Both the position numbers and the translations under genes were made by a program. From NCBI GenBank assembly GCA_029891345.1, contig CM057009.1, positions 227,317,620 through 227,381,619 on the forward strand: a stretch of 64,000 nucleotides of DNA. Direction: 5' to 3'. This DNA comes from Dryococelus australis. Taxonomy: Eukaryota; Arthropoda; Insecta; Phasmatodea; Phasmatidae. The notes beneath the pieces were generated by a model. It saw only the letters and a list, made by a program, of their open reading frames with translations, searched no databases and had not been told where the DNA came from. This document shows, in pieces, positions 33,111 to 45,369 of the stretch. Position 1 is the stretch's first letter, and the number at the start of each line of letters is the position of its first letter.

Positions 33111-34196
33111 GGGTAAATGCAAGTTGAGTAATAGTATTTTTTATATTTTTTTTATATTTAGTTTTAAGAGCATTTTTTAGTTGGTATTACTATTATTAAT
33201 GTGTGTGTTGCTCCCTCGATATTAAATAACAAAAAAATTGTTATTTGTCAGGGTAAAGTATTTTTATAGTGTAAATGATATTTACAGTGTACCCTAGAAT
33301 GAATTTTAGACAATGTAATATTAATAAATTTGTTATGGTGTGATATTTGTAAACTTTTAATTGGTGTAATATTCATAATTTTTATGGTGTAATATTCATA
33401 TATGATTCTTTTAAAAAATGCATTTAAGTACTTTAGTTTTTAAAACTGAGCTTAAAATTTTAATTTATGTTGTAAACACAATCTGCTTGCTTTAAAATTT
33501 GTGAAAAAAACAGGTGATGCGAGACAAGTTCTGGGATATGGCGAATTATATAGTGAAGCTGAGCTGCAGACCGCTAGTACATGCCGCAGAGAGAAGTTGA
33601 TGGACTGGCGTGGCCAGAGAGAAAGTTCTCCCAATGGTGCACATGTGCACAGGCAACCCCCAGGATCTGCACAATAGCAGGGGAGAAGAGGTGTTTGTCG
33701 GGCGGGTGTGTCTGTCTGGATGGTGACAGATGGAGTGGGTTGCGACAGTTAACTGAACCATTCTCTCGCCTACAGCTCCGCGAGCAGCTTAAAACTCCAG
33801 CCTGTGCATGATATTTCATGCTGCTCCATCTCCGTGCTATTCACCCTCATCGGCTCTTGTGACCTAAGTTTCACTCACTCCCCAAACACACTCTGTTCTT
33901 GATTATATGCTACCTGGCTTTGTACACGAAGTTTTAGAATGACTTGTACCCGTATATTATGTAAAAACATGTCTCTATAGTCGACTGACTTCCCTAAATA
34001 AATTAAAGTTGGCTGAAAAAAAATTTTGTCTTTATAATAAATAATGTAAGTATTACTTACAACTATTATGTGATGAGGGAATAAAGTGTTGTTATTTTCC
34101 CATGTTTTTCAGAATGATGAGACACTCCAGTGTAATTTATTGTGGTGTAATAGCTATTGCAGAGGGGAAACAAAAGCAACTTTTAGTTAGGTCAAA
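33111..34196. other. No recognisable gene
   Basis: AT-rich DNA with a GC-richer island at about 33,540-33,900. Frames on both strands of the island are open but lack motifs. The island includes a CCTCATCGGCTCT word that recurs near 40,197. Confidence 0.45.
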
Positions 34197-37100
34197 TGGG
34201 TGAGCATAAACCATCCAGTATTAACATCTTGCTTGAAGATCTTTACAAAAGCGTTTCAGATTCTGAATCACAAACACAGCTATCGAGACAGTTTCCCTGC
34301 TCCTAAGCGGACACTAGTTAATATGTTGGAAGACAATCTCTACTTAAGCGATTCGAGCACGGATTCACTTTCGGAGAGATTATCAAAACCAAAAAATCAA
34401 AACATGTCTGCTTCCCCCAAACATGAGAAGGTTGATTTTTTAATTATGTCTTATTTCTTTCAGACTCGGAAGATTCGTGTGATTTGGAGAGTGCTCAGTC
34501 CGTTTCACAACCGACATTCGAGTCGATTAGAAATATTTCACCAAAGGAGTCGGAAAATTATTTTTTTTCTGATTCTGCAACCTCAGTGGAAACTTTGCCA
34601 GACCTGACATATAAGCTCATGGCTATGGCGTTCATGGGTAGACTAAATGACACGTGGATACTTAACAATAGGCTTGACAGTGATGCAGATTTTTCTCATT
34701 ATTTCAAGAGGTGTAAGGTCCCTTTATTAACCTCAATAATGGTATCATCCTGTCCTATTAGAGTTTCAATTACCATAGCGGGTAGGTATTTGAAATCCCT
34801 CACAGTGGAGGAAGGCACTACAGAAACCTTTTATTTTCAAATCAAGGCATTCCCTGTCCTACATTCATCCAATATGGGTTTAATCTGTGATGATGATATT
34901 GTTCCTTATCTCACAAACAGGCTTGAGGTAGTTAGTGTGCATGGATCTGGCTGAAGTCTCCAAATATTGACATACATAGATGTATATGTGAGCCAACATC
35001 GACCATTCACTGTCGGTTCTGTGCACACTAAACTATCAAAGTTTATTGCAAAAAGGAAAGCTTGTGTAGATGTACCCTGTCCGGAGGGAATGTGTTTCCA
35101 CTATGCCATTGTAGCATCTTTGTATCCTGCCACATGACATGCCGAGAGAAATATTTCATATCCAAATCCTCACGAGGTTTTGAATATTGAAGGCCTGTCA
35201 ACATATGTAGTCATACTGTATATTCGTAAGTTCGAGGAGAACAATTCTATTTCTATTAATGTCTACTGTGTGATGGACAATGCTAGTAATATATTTTGAT
35301 GAAACTTGCGGATACAGTGAGGTTGTAGTACCCATGCATATTTCTCCTGTACGTCAAGACAAACATGTAAATATTTTGGCGGTTTGTGCGAGTGGAAATG
35401 CTGCTCCTTAGCATTTTGTCTGTATTAGAAATTTGTCAATGCTGGTTGTTAGTCAGCTGAGTAAGAAGAAGTGTCGAAAACATGTTTGCAAACGTTGTCT
35501 TCAGTATTTCCAAACTGAATAGAAACTCACGAATCACACTATTCTTTGCCAGCAACAAAAGGCTGTTCCCAGTACTATCCCCACTGGGAACAAGTACTTC
35601 GAATTTTAATATTACAGCAAACATAAGAGATTGGATTTCGAAGCCTAGTGGTATGTTGAAAGTTGTCAGAAACCCATGTACACTTGCTTCCCTAATGATG
35701 AAACGATTAATAAAACTACCATCAACCAACATGTTCCATATGCTTGTAGCATTTTGTTGGTCTGCTCTTACAATCCGCGTTTATCTTACTATTTTGTGTT
35801 TGTGGGTGCATGTTGTATATACCAATTAGTTGATAAATTAGTTGAACTAACAAAGTGGGTTTCAGGAATCTACAGCATGATTGTTCCGATGAAGCCAATA
35901 ACCCATGCTGATTAAGCTTGGTTAATGGCTCAGAAAAATTATCACATTTGTAAAGAAATGCTCGCCACAGATTATACTGTGGTCATTCAGGACCGTGCCA
36001 GACCGAATCAGAGGTCGTTCACATAATAAGTGCAACTTAAATTTCAGACTGCCCAAAAGACAACTTGTCGCTGTTTTTCATAACCTGTAAAACTATGATG
36101 CTCACTTTCTTATAAAGCCATTGGTTGAACGTCACGTACCACAACCCGACGGGACCATGGTAATCGAAAACCCATGTAAAATTCAAGTGATTGGAATGAT
36201 CTTTGAAAAATTCAGATGTATTACAAAAAAAATTCACAAGGGGATTAATTTCAATGGAAAGGCACAGAATTTCAAGTTACGTTTTAATGATTCATTCCAA
36301 TTCATGAGCGCCTCTCTGGAAACTTTTGCAGGTAATTTACTACCTGCGCAATTGAGTTCACCCGGTCGATGTTTCCAGACAATACCCAATTTGAATTGGC
36401 AAAACGGAAGAGAGTTTTTCCTTATGACTTTGTTAAGTCGCCAGACAGTCTGATGTGCAAGTCACTCCCACCAAAGGATGCATTTCATAATGTGATGAGA
36501 GGCGAAGGCATAAGGGATGAGGATTACGGTCACGCCCAAGCCTTATGGGATGCGTTGAACTGCATAAACTTGCTGCAGTAGGCCATTCATTACTTACTTG
36601 TGGACTCTTGCTGCTGGCTGATGTTTTTGAGAATTCCAGGACCGTATGTTTGGTACATGTACATCACAGCTCCATCTCTTTCATGGGACACTTTATTGTC
36701 AATGACACATGTGTGGCTAGAACTGTTGACTGACCCAAACATGTATCTTTTTGTAGAATATAGGGTTATGTGCGGCATTACCCAATTATCAAAAAGATGT
36801 GTGGAAGCCAACAATGTTAACATGGGTGAGGACTATGACCCCAGTGTAGCATCGAAATATATATGTTATTTTGATGTCAACAGGCTGTACAGTCATACAA
36901 TGCGATCCAAATTTCCGATCGGCAATTTTGAGTGGGTTGATGATGATGTGTTTTCAACATGGGATTTTTCAAACACAGTGAATGACTGTGACAATTGTTT
37001 TTTTCGCGGAAGTTGATCTGTCTTTTCTGGAGGAGTGTCATGCTACACTAGTTGATCTGCCTTTGGCCCCAGAAAATGGCTTACCCTCGAATGGCTCGCA

Positions 37101-38095
37101 TGAGAAACTTCTTTTAAGACTCGTGCCACAGAAGAATTATGCTATACACTGGGAAACACTGAGGCAGCAATTGATTTATGGAGCCACACTTGACTCTGTT
37201 CATCGCATTTTGTGCTTTGAGCAGAAGGCTTGGTTGGAGCTGTACATCGAGTTTAACACTGAGAAATGAGTCCAGGCTGCGAACGAATTCGAAAAATCTT
37301 TTTTTAAGTTCATGAATAATTCTGTTTATGGAAAAACCTTGCAGAATATCCACCGGGAAAGGGACATAAGAGTAGTTTCGAGGTGTGACACGAACTATGG
37401 GGCTGCAGAGCTGATAGGACATCTTACATTTCTGGCAAAACAAATTATCAATGAAAACTTTGTCCTTATCGAGATGTCAAAGAGTTCTGTTTAGTTTAAC
37501 AAACCTTTGTACATTGGTGTTGCCATTTTTTATCTATCAATATTAACCCTCTGTGAATTTCAGTATCAGTACATGCATACAAAGTTTCTTCCACAAGTCT
37601 TGCACCTCCTTTATTGTGACACTGATTCCTTGGTACATTCTGTTGCTTGTGAGGATATCTATAAAGTAATTTCCCCAGATTTAAAAGTGCAGTTTGATAC
37701 ATCTAACTATGTGCTCGATAACCTGCAAGGATTGACCCATGAGAACAAAAACCATACCGGGGTTATGAAAGATGAATGTGCTAGTCGCTTCATCACAGTT
37801 TTTGTGGGTTTACATTCCAAGCTTTATGCATACATTGTTGGGGATGAACTATGTATACATAAGGCGAAGGGTGTAAAACCTAACGTGTTATAGTCACTCA
37901 GGTACGAGGATTATCGAGATTGCCTCTAAAATTGCACAAGGGTTCTGGGGACACAATATCAGTCCCATTCACATGCACATCAAGTATATACCAAATGTTT
38001 AACCAAGGCAGTGTTGTCAGGTATGGATGATAAGGGGTACATTGAGGCAGATGGAATATCAACCTTACCTTGGGGGACTACAGGATACCTAAGTA
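34197..38095 (+). pseudogene. Polinton-type protein-primed DNA polymerase B, degenerate
   Basis: It would copy the element's DNA by protein priming. An N-terminal Ser/Asp-rich region leads into the domain shared with 16,990-17,340. CPEGMCFHYAIVASLYPA follows near 35,080. Zinc-binding traces near 35,465-35,560 and an HNH-like stretch (YHICKEML, then an R-rich run) near 35,940-36,030 come next. The exonuclease-like end FNDSFQFMSASLETFAGNL is near 36,290, and SLPPKDAFHNVMRGEGI near 36,465. Palm motif A is YFDVNRLYSHTMRSKFPIGN (36,868); motif B is FFKFMNNSVYGKTLQN (37,303); motif C is YCDTDSL (37,615), intact. VMKDECASRFITVFVGLHSK lies near 37,765, and the last recognisable motif is DDKGYIEADGIS (38,028). 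Length and order fit a family of about 1,100-1,300 residues. At least ten stops or shifts disable it. Confidence 0.88.
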
Positions 38096-38640
38096 TTTAT
38101 TTTTTTGTTTTCCTCCCTACAATAGTTTCAGCACCATAATAAATGCAGCCCAACCACGACACCACATCTATCACCACCATGCCGCCGATGAAATTCATCT
38201 GCAAAATACCACCACATGCACCTCCTGTTCCACGGCTAACTTCACAGCAACTATTGATGCCCACAACGTCTACAACATGTATTGTGTCACCATTCAATGC
38301 TGCTGCTCCCTGTTTGCCTATCTGTAAGGCCTATCTGCATCGAGAATACAACTATCTTCAATACACAATAATAATAAAAAGAAAGTCACAATATAACAAA
38401 TCATCTAGTGGAAAACTCCATGTGTGTTACATCTTGTCGTCGGTGCATGTGTATGTAAATAACCTGGACGTGGCACAATAAATTAACACTGTAGATATGA
38501 GTCATTATTATTGCTTCAAGAGTATGTAAATATTATGTATATACACACAGTTTTAGGTGAAAATGATAATCTTCAGATTGCTATAGCATATTTGTAAATA
38601 TTTTCTTAAATCTTGTAATGTGTCAGACAATTTTTGTTAC
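38096..38640. other. Downstream of polymerase, weak Pro/Thr-rich frame
   Basis: An open frame at 38,143-38,481 starts MQPNHDTTSITTMPPMKF and includes PPHAPPVPRL, a little like the Pro/Ala tail at 16,780-16,866. The similarity is low-complexity and may mean nothing. No other coding signal is present. Confidence 0.3.
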
Positions 38641-38705
38641 AGTAGTAGTAGTAGCAGCAGTGTAGCAGTAGTAGTTGTAGTAATAGTAGTTGTAGTTGTG
38701 TTATG
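38641..38705. repeat. (AGT)n trinucleotide repeat
   Basis: AGTAGTAGTAGCAGCAGTG followed by further GTAGTAGTTGTAG units, about 60 bases in all. Confidence 0.9.
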
Positions 38706-39505
38706 ATGTACAATTGATGTACACACCTATATTGCATGAAAATTGTAAAAATAGTTATCTTGTTGTTCTGAAATTGTCTTGTTGTTAAAATGTTATTGAT
38801 GAACTGTCTTTTAGTTGGTAAGATGATTGTTTTAAAGTAGGTCAAAAATGGATTTGCATATATCATATATTTGTTTAGTTGGTAAAATGGAGTGTGATTG
38901 AAAATGTCTTTTAGTGTATCAATAATTGTTGTAAATATTTTAGTTATTAATGATATTTTTTGTGAAATGAAAAGAAATTAGAAAAGAAAAGAATATTGAC
39001 TAAAATTTTTATGTATTAAAGTTGAGTACTGTGACTTGTCATTCTATTATTTCAATTAAAACACACTGTGAAGAGCTGAGGAGAACTTACATAACATGCT
39101 GGAGAGAAGGAAACATGTCTGAATCAATGGATTTTAAAACAGAAGGAACAGGATTGGATACCTCGAGAAAACTTTGCCGGACCACTGGTCAAGAACCCTA
39201 GGGAATGTAACAAAAACTTAAAGTTACACACACAAAAACCTTTTCAGGGCCAGGTAGAATGAGCTCTTAGTGTCACAACAACACAAGTTTCCTCGTTGTC
39301 CTACAACTGGGAGAGTTTTACCAAACTTTAAAGTAGATAATATTTTTCTCACAGCAACAAGATTACAACTGTTGCAACTGAAGAATCAACACTACAATGT
39401 CTGGTGGTGAAAAACACAGTCATATTTACACAAACTCAGAAAACCTAATTGAAAAACTTCTTTAAAAATTAGAATTATACTCTATCACTAATAGTGAAAC
39501 TTTCA
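38706..39505. other. No recognisable gene
   Basis: AT-rich DNA between the trinucleotide repeat and the second 600-bp repeat, with no coding frame. Confidence 0.5.
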
Positions 39506-40115
39506 TTCACGTACTTGTAAGACGACTAGTGTAATCAAGTCACTAATAGTAGCTTGGTAGGAAAATAGTATCTGTCAGCCGTAAATGTCAACTCAGCCGC
39601 ACTCCACATATAAAAGTTGGCGCACATCATACAATCCAGTCATTCATTGACTGACCTCCGAGGTGGATGGATGTGTTTTGGGAGAGCTCCTCATACAATT
39701 TCATTACGTGTATTTCTATTGCATCTGTTTAAAATTCAACTAGTCTATTATATGTATTAGTATGTGCATTGTAAACATAAATTTTATTCATTTGTCACAT
39801 AAATCATATTCATATCAATTCCCGAGTATCTATAACCTCAGTTGCTTGTCAGCCTCCGAACACACTTCACGTCTGTAAGTCGGCGCACATCATATTATCC
39901 AGTCATTCATTGAGTGACCTCTGAGGCAGACAGATGTGTTTTAGGGGAGCTGCTTGTACAATTTCATTACGTGTTACATCATTTTTTTTATTTCCACCTC
40001 AGTCTATAATGAAACAAAGATTATATGTTGACGTAACTCTTACACCCAATTCAGTGTTTCACTGAGCGAATGGACGTATATTAAATGTTTTCTTTTTTAT
40101 GGGTGTTAATTAATT
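39506..40115 (+). repeat. ~600-bp dispersed repeat, copy 2
   Basis: Direct repeat of 27,861-28,470, 11.6 kb downstream. It keeps the two sub-units. The first TATA (TATAAAAG at 39,609) and the downstream TCATTCATTGACTGACCTCC are intact. The second TATA is degraded (CTGTAAG at 39,872) while its initiator region (TCATTCATTGAGTGACCTC) remains. Confidence 0.8.
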
Positions 40116-40845
40116 GGAAGGTGGATTTTCTCGGGGATCTTCTGTTTCCCCCGCTCCTTCATTCTGGCACTGCTCTGCCTTCACTTCAATTACTCTCATC
40201 GGCTCTCAATACCTTGCTGTTAAGAACCACCCAAATCTCTTAATTCTTCACTTCACATAGCAATCGATTAATAACTTATAGTTATAAAGCAATTTAAATT
40301 CTTTATTTTTCTGAAACAGTACCACAATTAAGTCAGATCTGTAGGTGGTTATTTTTAATCACGGATAACTATTAATTTCCTTTCCTTTTTATTATTACGA
40401 ATTGGAATATGCAAAGTCGTAATTTACATGCTAAAGCTTAACACTAATAAATTACAATATGCAAACTTTTGTAAAAATAACTCAAAGCAAATGGGAAACA
40501 CACAGAAAACCTGTAGCGATATATTTATGGATAATAAAGTTTGAGGCGATACCATCAGCAGAAATTATTACAACATTACCTCCAGTCCTGTGAGCATTAT
40601 TTGCAGCTATCACACCATCTAACAAGAGGATTTATAAGTTAGTATCGCCGCAGGAGACAACGCTACATGGAGAGTCTGGCAGTGTACAGCACAGAAGACC
40701 TAAACGAGCAAATTTCTTAAAGTCATTTCCATAAATGATACAAAAATCGCGGGTAGTTTTCTGGGGGAACTTTACCTCTGGGGTAGTTGCCCAAAGGGCC
40801 ACATTTCCTCCATCTACCTGAGCCGAAGAGGAAAAGTACATTTCC
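40116..40845. other. No recognisable gene
   Basis: Mixed-composition DNA between the 600-bp repeat and the Ty3/gypsy 3' LTR. A 69-codon reverse frame near 40,632-40,841 carries no motif. Confidence 0.45.
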
Positions 40846-41424
40846 TGAATGGGAACAATTCTAGCGACCCCTTTTATTTATACAAAAGAACACTTCTAAA
40901 TTAAAATAAACATAGTATATTACACCACAATTTTATAACTTTCAAATTACTTATGTGATTTGGAAAGCAATATTTAGGGAATTGAATCATGTTACATGCC
41001 CGTGGAATGATAACCACATTTACATACAGGACAACATAACCCTCAATTTTAATATACACACAAAAACCCTGAAAAATAATAAACATGTCATGAAATCACG
41101 AACACCATAGCCTCTGTTCACTGCATTAGTACAACCAGTGCACCCACCAGAATACATCTCACAAAGTAAAAAAGAAAAAATAAAATAATAAACGAAGCAC
41201 TGCATGAAAATAAACCCTTGACCAAAATAACATAAATGCTGCACAGAATATTAAAAAGGTACTTGATAAACAAATAATTATTTACACTACACTGCACCGA
41301 CATATGCACACGTAGACAGTGGTTGAGTGACCACTGATGCTCTCTCATGGCAGTGTCGTGAACTACGGCTGTTTGATGGGCGGCATGGTGAATAACCTGG
41401 GAGGCTGACACATAGTACACATCA
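40846..41424 (-). repeat. 3' LTR of the minus-strand Ty3/gypsy element
   Basis: Read on the minus strand it begins TGATGTGTACTATGTG at 41,424 and ends near TG/CA at 40,846. It matches 49,997-50,546 through shared words such as AAAATAATAAACGAAG and ATACATCTCACAAAG. The low-coordinate edge is approximate. No matching target-site duplication was seen. Confidence 0.78.
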
Positions 41425-41442
41425 ACCACTCCCACCCCCTCT
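41425..41442 (-). promoter_or_regulatory. Polypurine tract
   Basis: The minus-strand sequence AGAGGGGGTGGGAGTGGT lies directly before the LTR start and has 15 purines in 18 bases. This is where an LTR element primes plus-strand synthesis, and it fixes the LTR edge at 41,424. Confidence 0.7.
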
Positions 41443-42099
41443 GGAGGCCATTCAATCGCTGGGCTTTTTCACCCTCTTCTAGCCGCAACATGTGGCTGGC
41501 GGCTGGAGTTTCTCACATTACCCAAGTTGTACATGTTGGGATGTTGTTTTTGAAGTAGAAGTGGGTAGGGCTGTTGTTCCCGCATTGGTGGCAGCATCGT
41601 ACTGGCTGCGGTGCGCACTGGCGAGTGCCAGCAGTCTGTGCACATGGCACGCCGGGTATGACGATCCCACTTAGAGCGACAGGGAGGGGAGGAGAGTTAC
41701 ACTGTCCCTAACTCATCGCTGCTGCTGTTTTTTTCGACATGATGTGGGAGATGTTGGTTCGGAGAGTGGGTGTCCCCGACCCGTGTTGACATGTCTGTTT
41801 ACCTATGTGCTGATGAGGCCGATGGTGATGGATGATGGCAACGACAAATTGCTGGCTTATCGAAAGTGTCACGATGCTATCAGGCAGGGTCAGTATCTGA
41901 CCATCATGGCCATCCTCATATGCTCAGATGGCTGGCCTGTGGCGCTGTCGGTGGCAACTTGGGTTTCGGACAGCTGGATGTATTGCGGCGTACTACAGCT
42001 TGTTGTTGTGTCATTGGCAACTGTGTCCCTTGTAGGCACTGTGGCACCGGGTGTAATAGCTGCGGATGGGCTTGGCAAATCATTGTAGAGATGTAATGG

Positions 42100-43535
42100 T
42101 GGCTGGTGGTGTTGCCACTTGATGATGGCTGGTCGAAGCCAGGCATCGCGACCCCGGTGCTTGTCAACCTAAATGGTGTCTCACTGAAAGACGGCCATTC
42201 GTCGATTACTCACGCACACCTCGTATCATGAATTTCCTAGAGGTTTCAAGATGATGTGCAGGCTGCTCCAATTTTCAGCGAATACCGCACAGAACCCTTT
42301 CTATCTGGCCGATTATGGGTGTACATGGACTTAAACACCCTGGACAGGTTGGCGATGAGGTGGGGGCGGGTGGACGCACACACCCACTGAGCTGTGTAGC
42401 AGTGCTGGTTCTCTCATGATTCCCCTATTGTACGCTCGCAATCCCCTATCGCACACTCGTGCTCCCCTATCGCATGCTCGCGCCTCCCCTCTCTTCCTTT
42501 TCCCCTGCGCTGCTGGCACGCACCCTCACTCCGCTCTCGAACTCGCTGGGGAGGGTTAAGTCACATCCTTGGAGCAGATGGGCTGGCATCATTCCCATGG
42601 CCTAATTCACTCATGTTCATAACATGAAGAGGGTGGCGGGCAGCTGTTCCAGCCAAAATGCATGGTTGTCACCAATGTGCAATCGCAACTGTGTTTTCCA
42701 CTTTTGATTGTGTCTCTCAGTAGGGTTTGACCGTGGATGGTAAACAGCTCTGGTGTTATGTCGTATGACCCATCTTTTACTCAGACCTCGCCACACACAA
42801 CCGGTGAATTGGGTTCCGTTGTCAGTGAGCACTGTTCGCGGGTATCCCCAGTAGGTGAAAAACTCATTCTCGACCAATGTCCCCAAAGTTCATGCTCGTG
42901 TGCTTGGCACAGGGTACACCTTTTGTGCTCAGCACAGGGTACACCTCTTCCCAACATGAAAACAGACCTATCAACACGAATATATTTATTTTACCTGTAT
43001 ATGTGCAGGGGTAGGGTCCCATCAAATACAGTCCTTTGGTTTCAAATGGCTGGCTTGTTGTCTTTGGCTGCCGTTGTTGTGTTCTGTCGGTATGCTGGCT
43101 CTTTCAACGATTACACCTGATGCATTCACATTCAAAATGCTGAATTTGTATTGACATCCCTGCCAATGAAAATGGTTTAAGACATTGTGCCTTGTTCGTT
43201 CAGTGCCAGGATGACCTGTCAAAATATTTGAATGCACATGCTGCAACACCATAGCGTGTGTTGATACCAGTACATAGATGTGCTACACTTCCATGTTGAC
43301 ATCCCCACAGGATTCTAGACAGTTGTCAAACACAAGCCACAGGTCAGCCATTTGTTGCGGACATGCGAGTTTCCATTTATTTGCAGCTGGGCACTTTGCT
43401 TGTTCAATAATGACATGTTATTTCAATGCAGACAAAGTGGTTTCAGGGAGTAACATTGCAATTTTCGCTCATTTCACTGTTGATGTGCGGGTGGACAGTC
43501 CCAGGCATTATATGCGGTGGGCAGTACCATGCTAT
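42100..43535 (-). pseudogene. Ty3/gypsy integrase, degenerate
   Basis: From high to low coordinate: a linker; a His-His zinc region (LQHVHSNILTGHPGTERTRH near 43,230); the first catalytic position near 42,970, where the usual Asp appears as Gly (VLIGLFS, shifted frame); the second Asp in TVLTDNGTQFTGCVWRGL near 42,830; the Glu in HPRSNPTERHNQKWK near 42,720; and a GPY/F-like C-terminal domain near 42,130-42,270 (LGNS, stop, YEVCVSNRRMAV). Several stops occur. A minisatellite at 42,412-42,490 splits the C-terminal part. Confidence 0.78.
42412..42490. repeat. Short minisatellite in the integrase remnant
   Basis: About three units of 27 bases of the type CCCCTATCGCACACTCGTGCT recur. They give an Ala/Cys/Asp-Arg-Gly repeating frame on the minus strand. 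Confidence 0.8.
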
Positions 43536-43544
43536 AGTATTCCG

Positions 43545-44735
43545 AGGTAGGTATGCACCGCACACAACCCATTCAGGTTGGATGAAGCGTCTCTTATAGT
43601 CTCTCTCCACTCAAGGCGACCTAAAGCTTCTCGGGCCACCCCTGATAGTTACTTAGCAGATTGGACTACACCACCCATTCCCTATGGGTTGCCAGAGTCC
43701 TCGCGACTGGCTAGGGGTGTCTGCCATGATGGTTGGACAGATAGCTGGTAACTAGGCTCGACCACTTGTTGGGGTGTTGGACCACTTAGAACTCAGGCCG
43801 TTGAGCTCAAATGTCTGTACTTCAAGGAAGAAGTACAAATACATGGAATGGAGTGTGGCCGATGCCCTCCCGAACTGGGGATTGGTCACGTAACACCTCG
43901 GTGGTCGAGGGAGCAAGGCCTTGGTTGCATAATGAAACTATGGAGATTATATGACGATATATGATATAAACTCTCCAATTTCAGAGCAACGGCTGCAAAT
44001 CCCGGTGAGCCGCGACACCGGGGAGGGGTGTCGACTGCTCTCTTGTGCCCAGCCACAGGGGTGGTGGCCATTATGAGTTATAGTAATTCCCCCGCTATTA
44101 AGGATGTGGCTCCCAGGGTGTGTAGAGTGACTGGCCCTTGATTGGGTGTAAGACTATGCCCTGTGAGGTCTTCTCAACCACCTTGTGTGAAAGGGAATTC
44201 CTCTTGCCACTCCATTCGGGGGATAATGCCGGACATGAACAACCCACAAGTGCCATGAAAATTAAGTGGCACTACGGGACGATCGGTTGGTCCTACCATG
44301 AGGTTCTCTCTGGTGTCCGATCATAGGGTTGGACTCGTGCTGGTAGTGGTTGATTCCGTATGCTGGAGGAGGTCTGGAGAGATTCTCTCTCTCTCTCTTT
44401 GACAGACTGGGCGGTGAGCGGCAACCTGCTCCAGTTGTGCCCTGGAAAGGCACTAGGGGTATGGATAGAACCCCGACCAGACCACATGCTTGGTTTCTGA
44501 GGGTGAGGGTCTCAGGACCTCTGTGGTAGAGGGGGCGAGGATGTGCGGACGTTCCAGGTTTGGGCTTTGGATCTGGCCAATGGTACATTTATATTGGCCT
44601 CCTAGTGGTGAGAGGACATGATTCCTCTTCCCCGCCTATTGGGATGCCGAAGCAAGGAAAGGCTGCATGGCTAAGAGCGCTGCGTTAAAATAACAAAAGT
44701 ACAATACAGAGAGGTCGCACTGTAGTATGATGATG
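43545..44735. mobile_element. GC-rich ~1.2-kb insert of unknown type
   Basis: It lies between the RNase H end (near 44,820) and the start of the integrase linker (near 43,530), which should be almost contiguous. It is GC-rich, with dense stop codons in most frames, a CT run at 44,384-44,399, and on the plus strand a short frame MPKQGKAAW near 44,650 followed by an A-rich stretch (TTAAAATAACAAAAGTAC). It might be a non-LTR 5' end or a SINE-like composite; no family was identified. Confidence 0.5.
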
Positions 44736-44799
44736 TGCTGAGTTTTTTTGCACTTGGAGGGGAGGGAAGTAAGACCCTTTCCCACTCCTCTTCATCCTG

Positions 44800-45140
44800 T
44801 ACTATAGACTCGCCCAGCTAGCAGGACAGGTGGTCAGCAAGTCAGTTATCTTCTCCTGCTATGTGCTGTACTTCGAAGCCATAAGCCTGCATTAGGAGGG
44901 CCCAGTGAGTTAATTTACTGTGGTTCTCTTTCACACTGTGAAGCCACAGTATGTAGCAGTTTTCGGTCAGTAGTTTGAAGCGCTGATACCCCAAGAGCAG
45001 TTTGTACTTGTTCAAAGTCCACACTACAGCCAGACATACACGTTCATTGACATTGTACCACCGCTCTACTGGGCCAAACTTGGCGCTTCCAAAGTCAAAG
45101 ATGTTGTGAGTGTTGTCGTCGGATAGATGGAACACGACAA
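44800..45140 (-). pseudogene. Ty3/gypsy RNase H, degenerate
   Basis: The frame includes GPVERWYNVNERVCLAVVW and LNKYKLLLGYQRFKLLTEN, then HWALLMQAYGFEVQHIAGED. These match the RNase H block (E..CLA.V.A..K....L.G..F.L.TD) and the typical tail (W...L..Y.F.V.H..G..N). The Asp of the 'TDH' motif is replaced by Glu-Asn. Confidence 0.75.
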
Positions 45141-45369
45141 CTCAAAATCCTTTCTCACTTGCACCCATTTGCTCGTGTAAGTGGTGGCCTGGGCCTTAGC
45201 AGGCCAATGTGGTAAATTCCATGAAGGAGCATTTCAGTTCGTCAAAACTACACTGTTGTGAACTTTGCACTTGAAGCGCATATTCGGGGACATCAGCTCT
45301 GTGAGCGGTGCTATGATGATGGAGAACTTTTCAATGTATTCGCATAGCTAGCTGACAAGTCCGAAAAAC

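Noticed and set aside
34431-34463. GT...TTTCTTTCAG stretch that looks like an intron in the polymerase ORF
   Set aside because: Only 33 bases long, too short for a normal animal intron, and the surrounding gene is full of stops; more likely a coincidence.
27861-40115. LTR retrotransposon carrying a DNA polymerase B
   Set aside because: The paired direct repeats are real, but no primer-binding site, polypurine tract, gag-pol or TG/CA ends link them to the polymerase; kept only as an observation.
41744-42088. 114-codon plus-strand frame
   Set aside because: Antisense to the C-terminal tail of the gypsy integrase; no motif.
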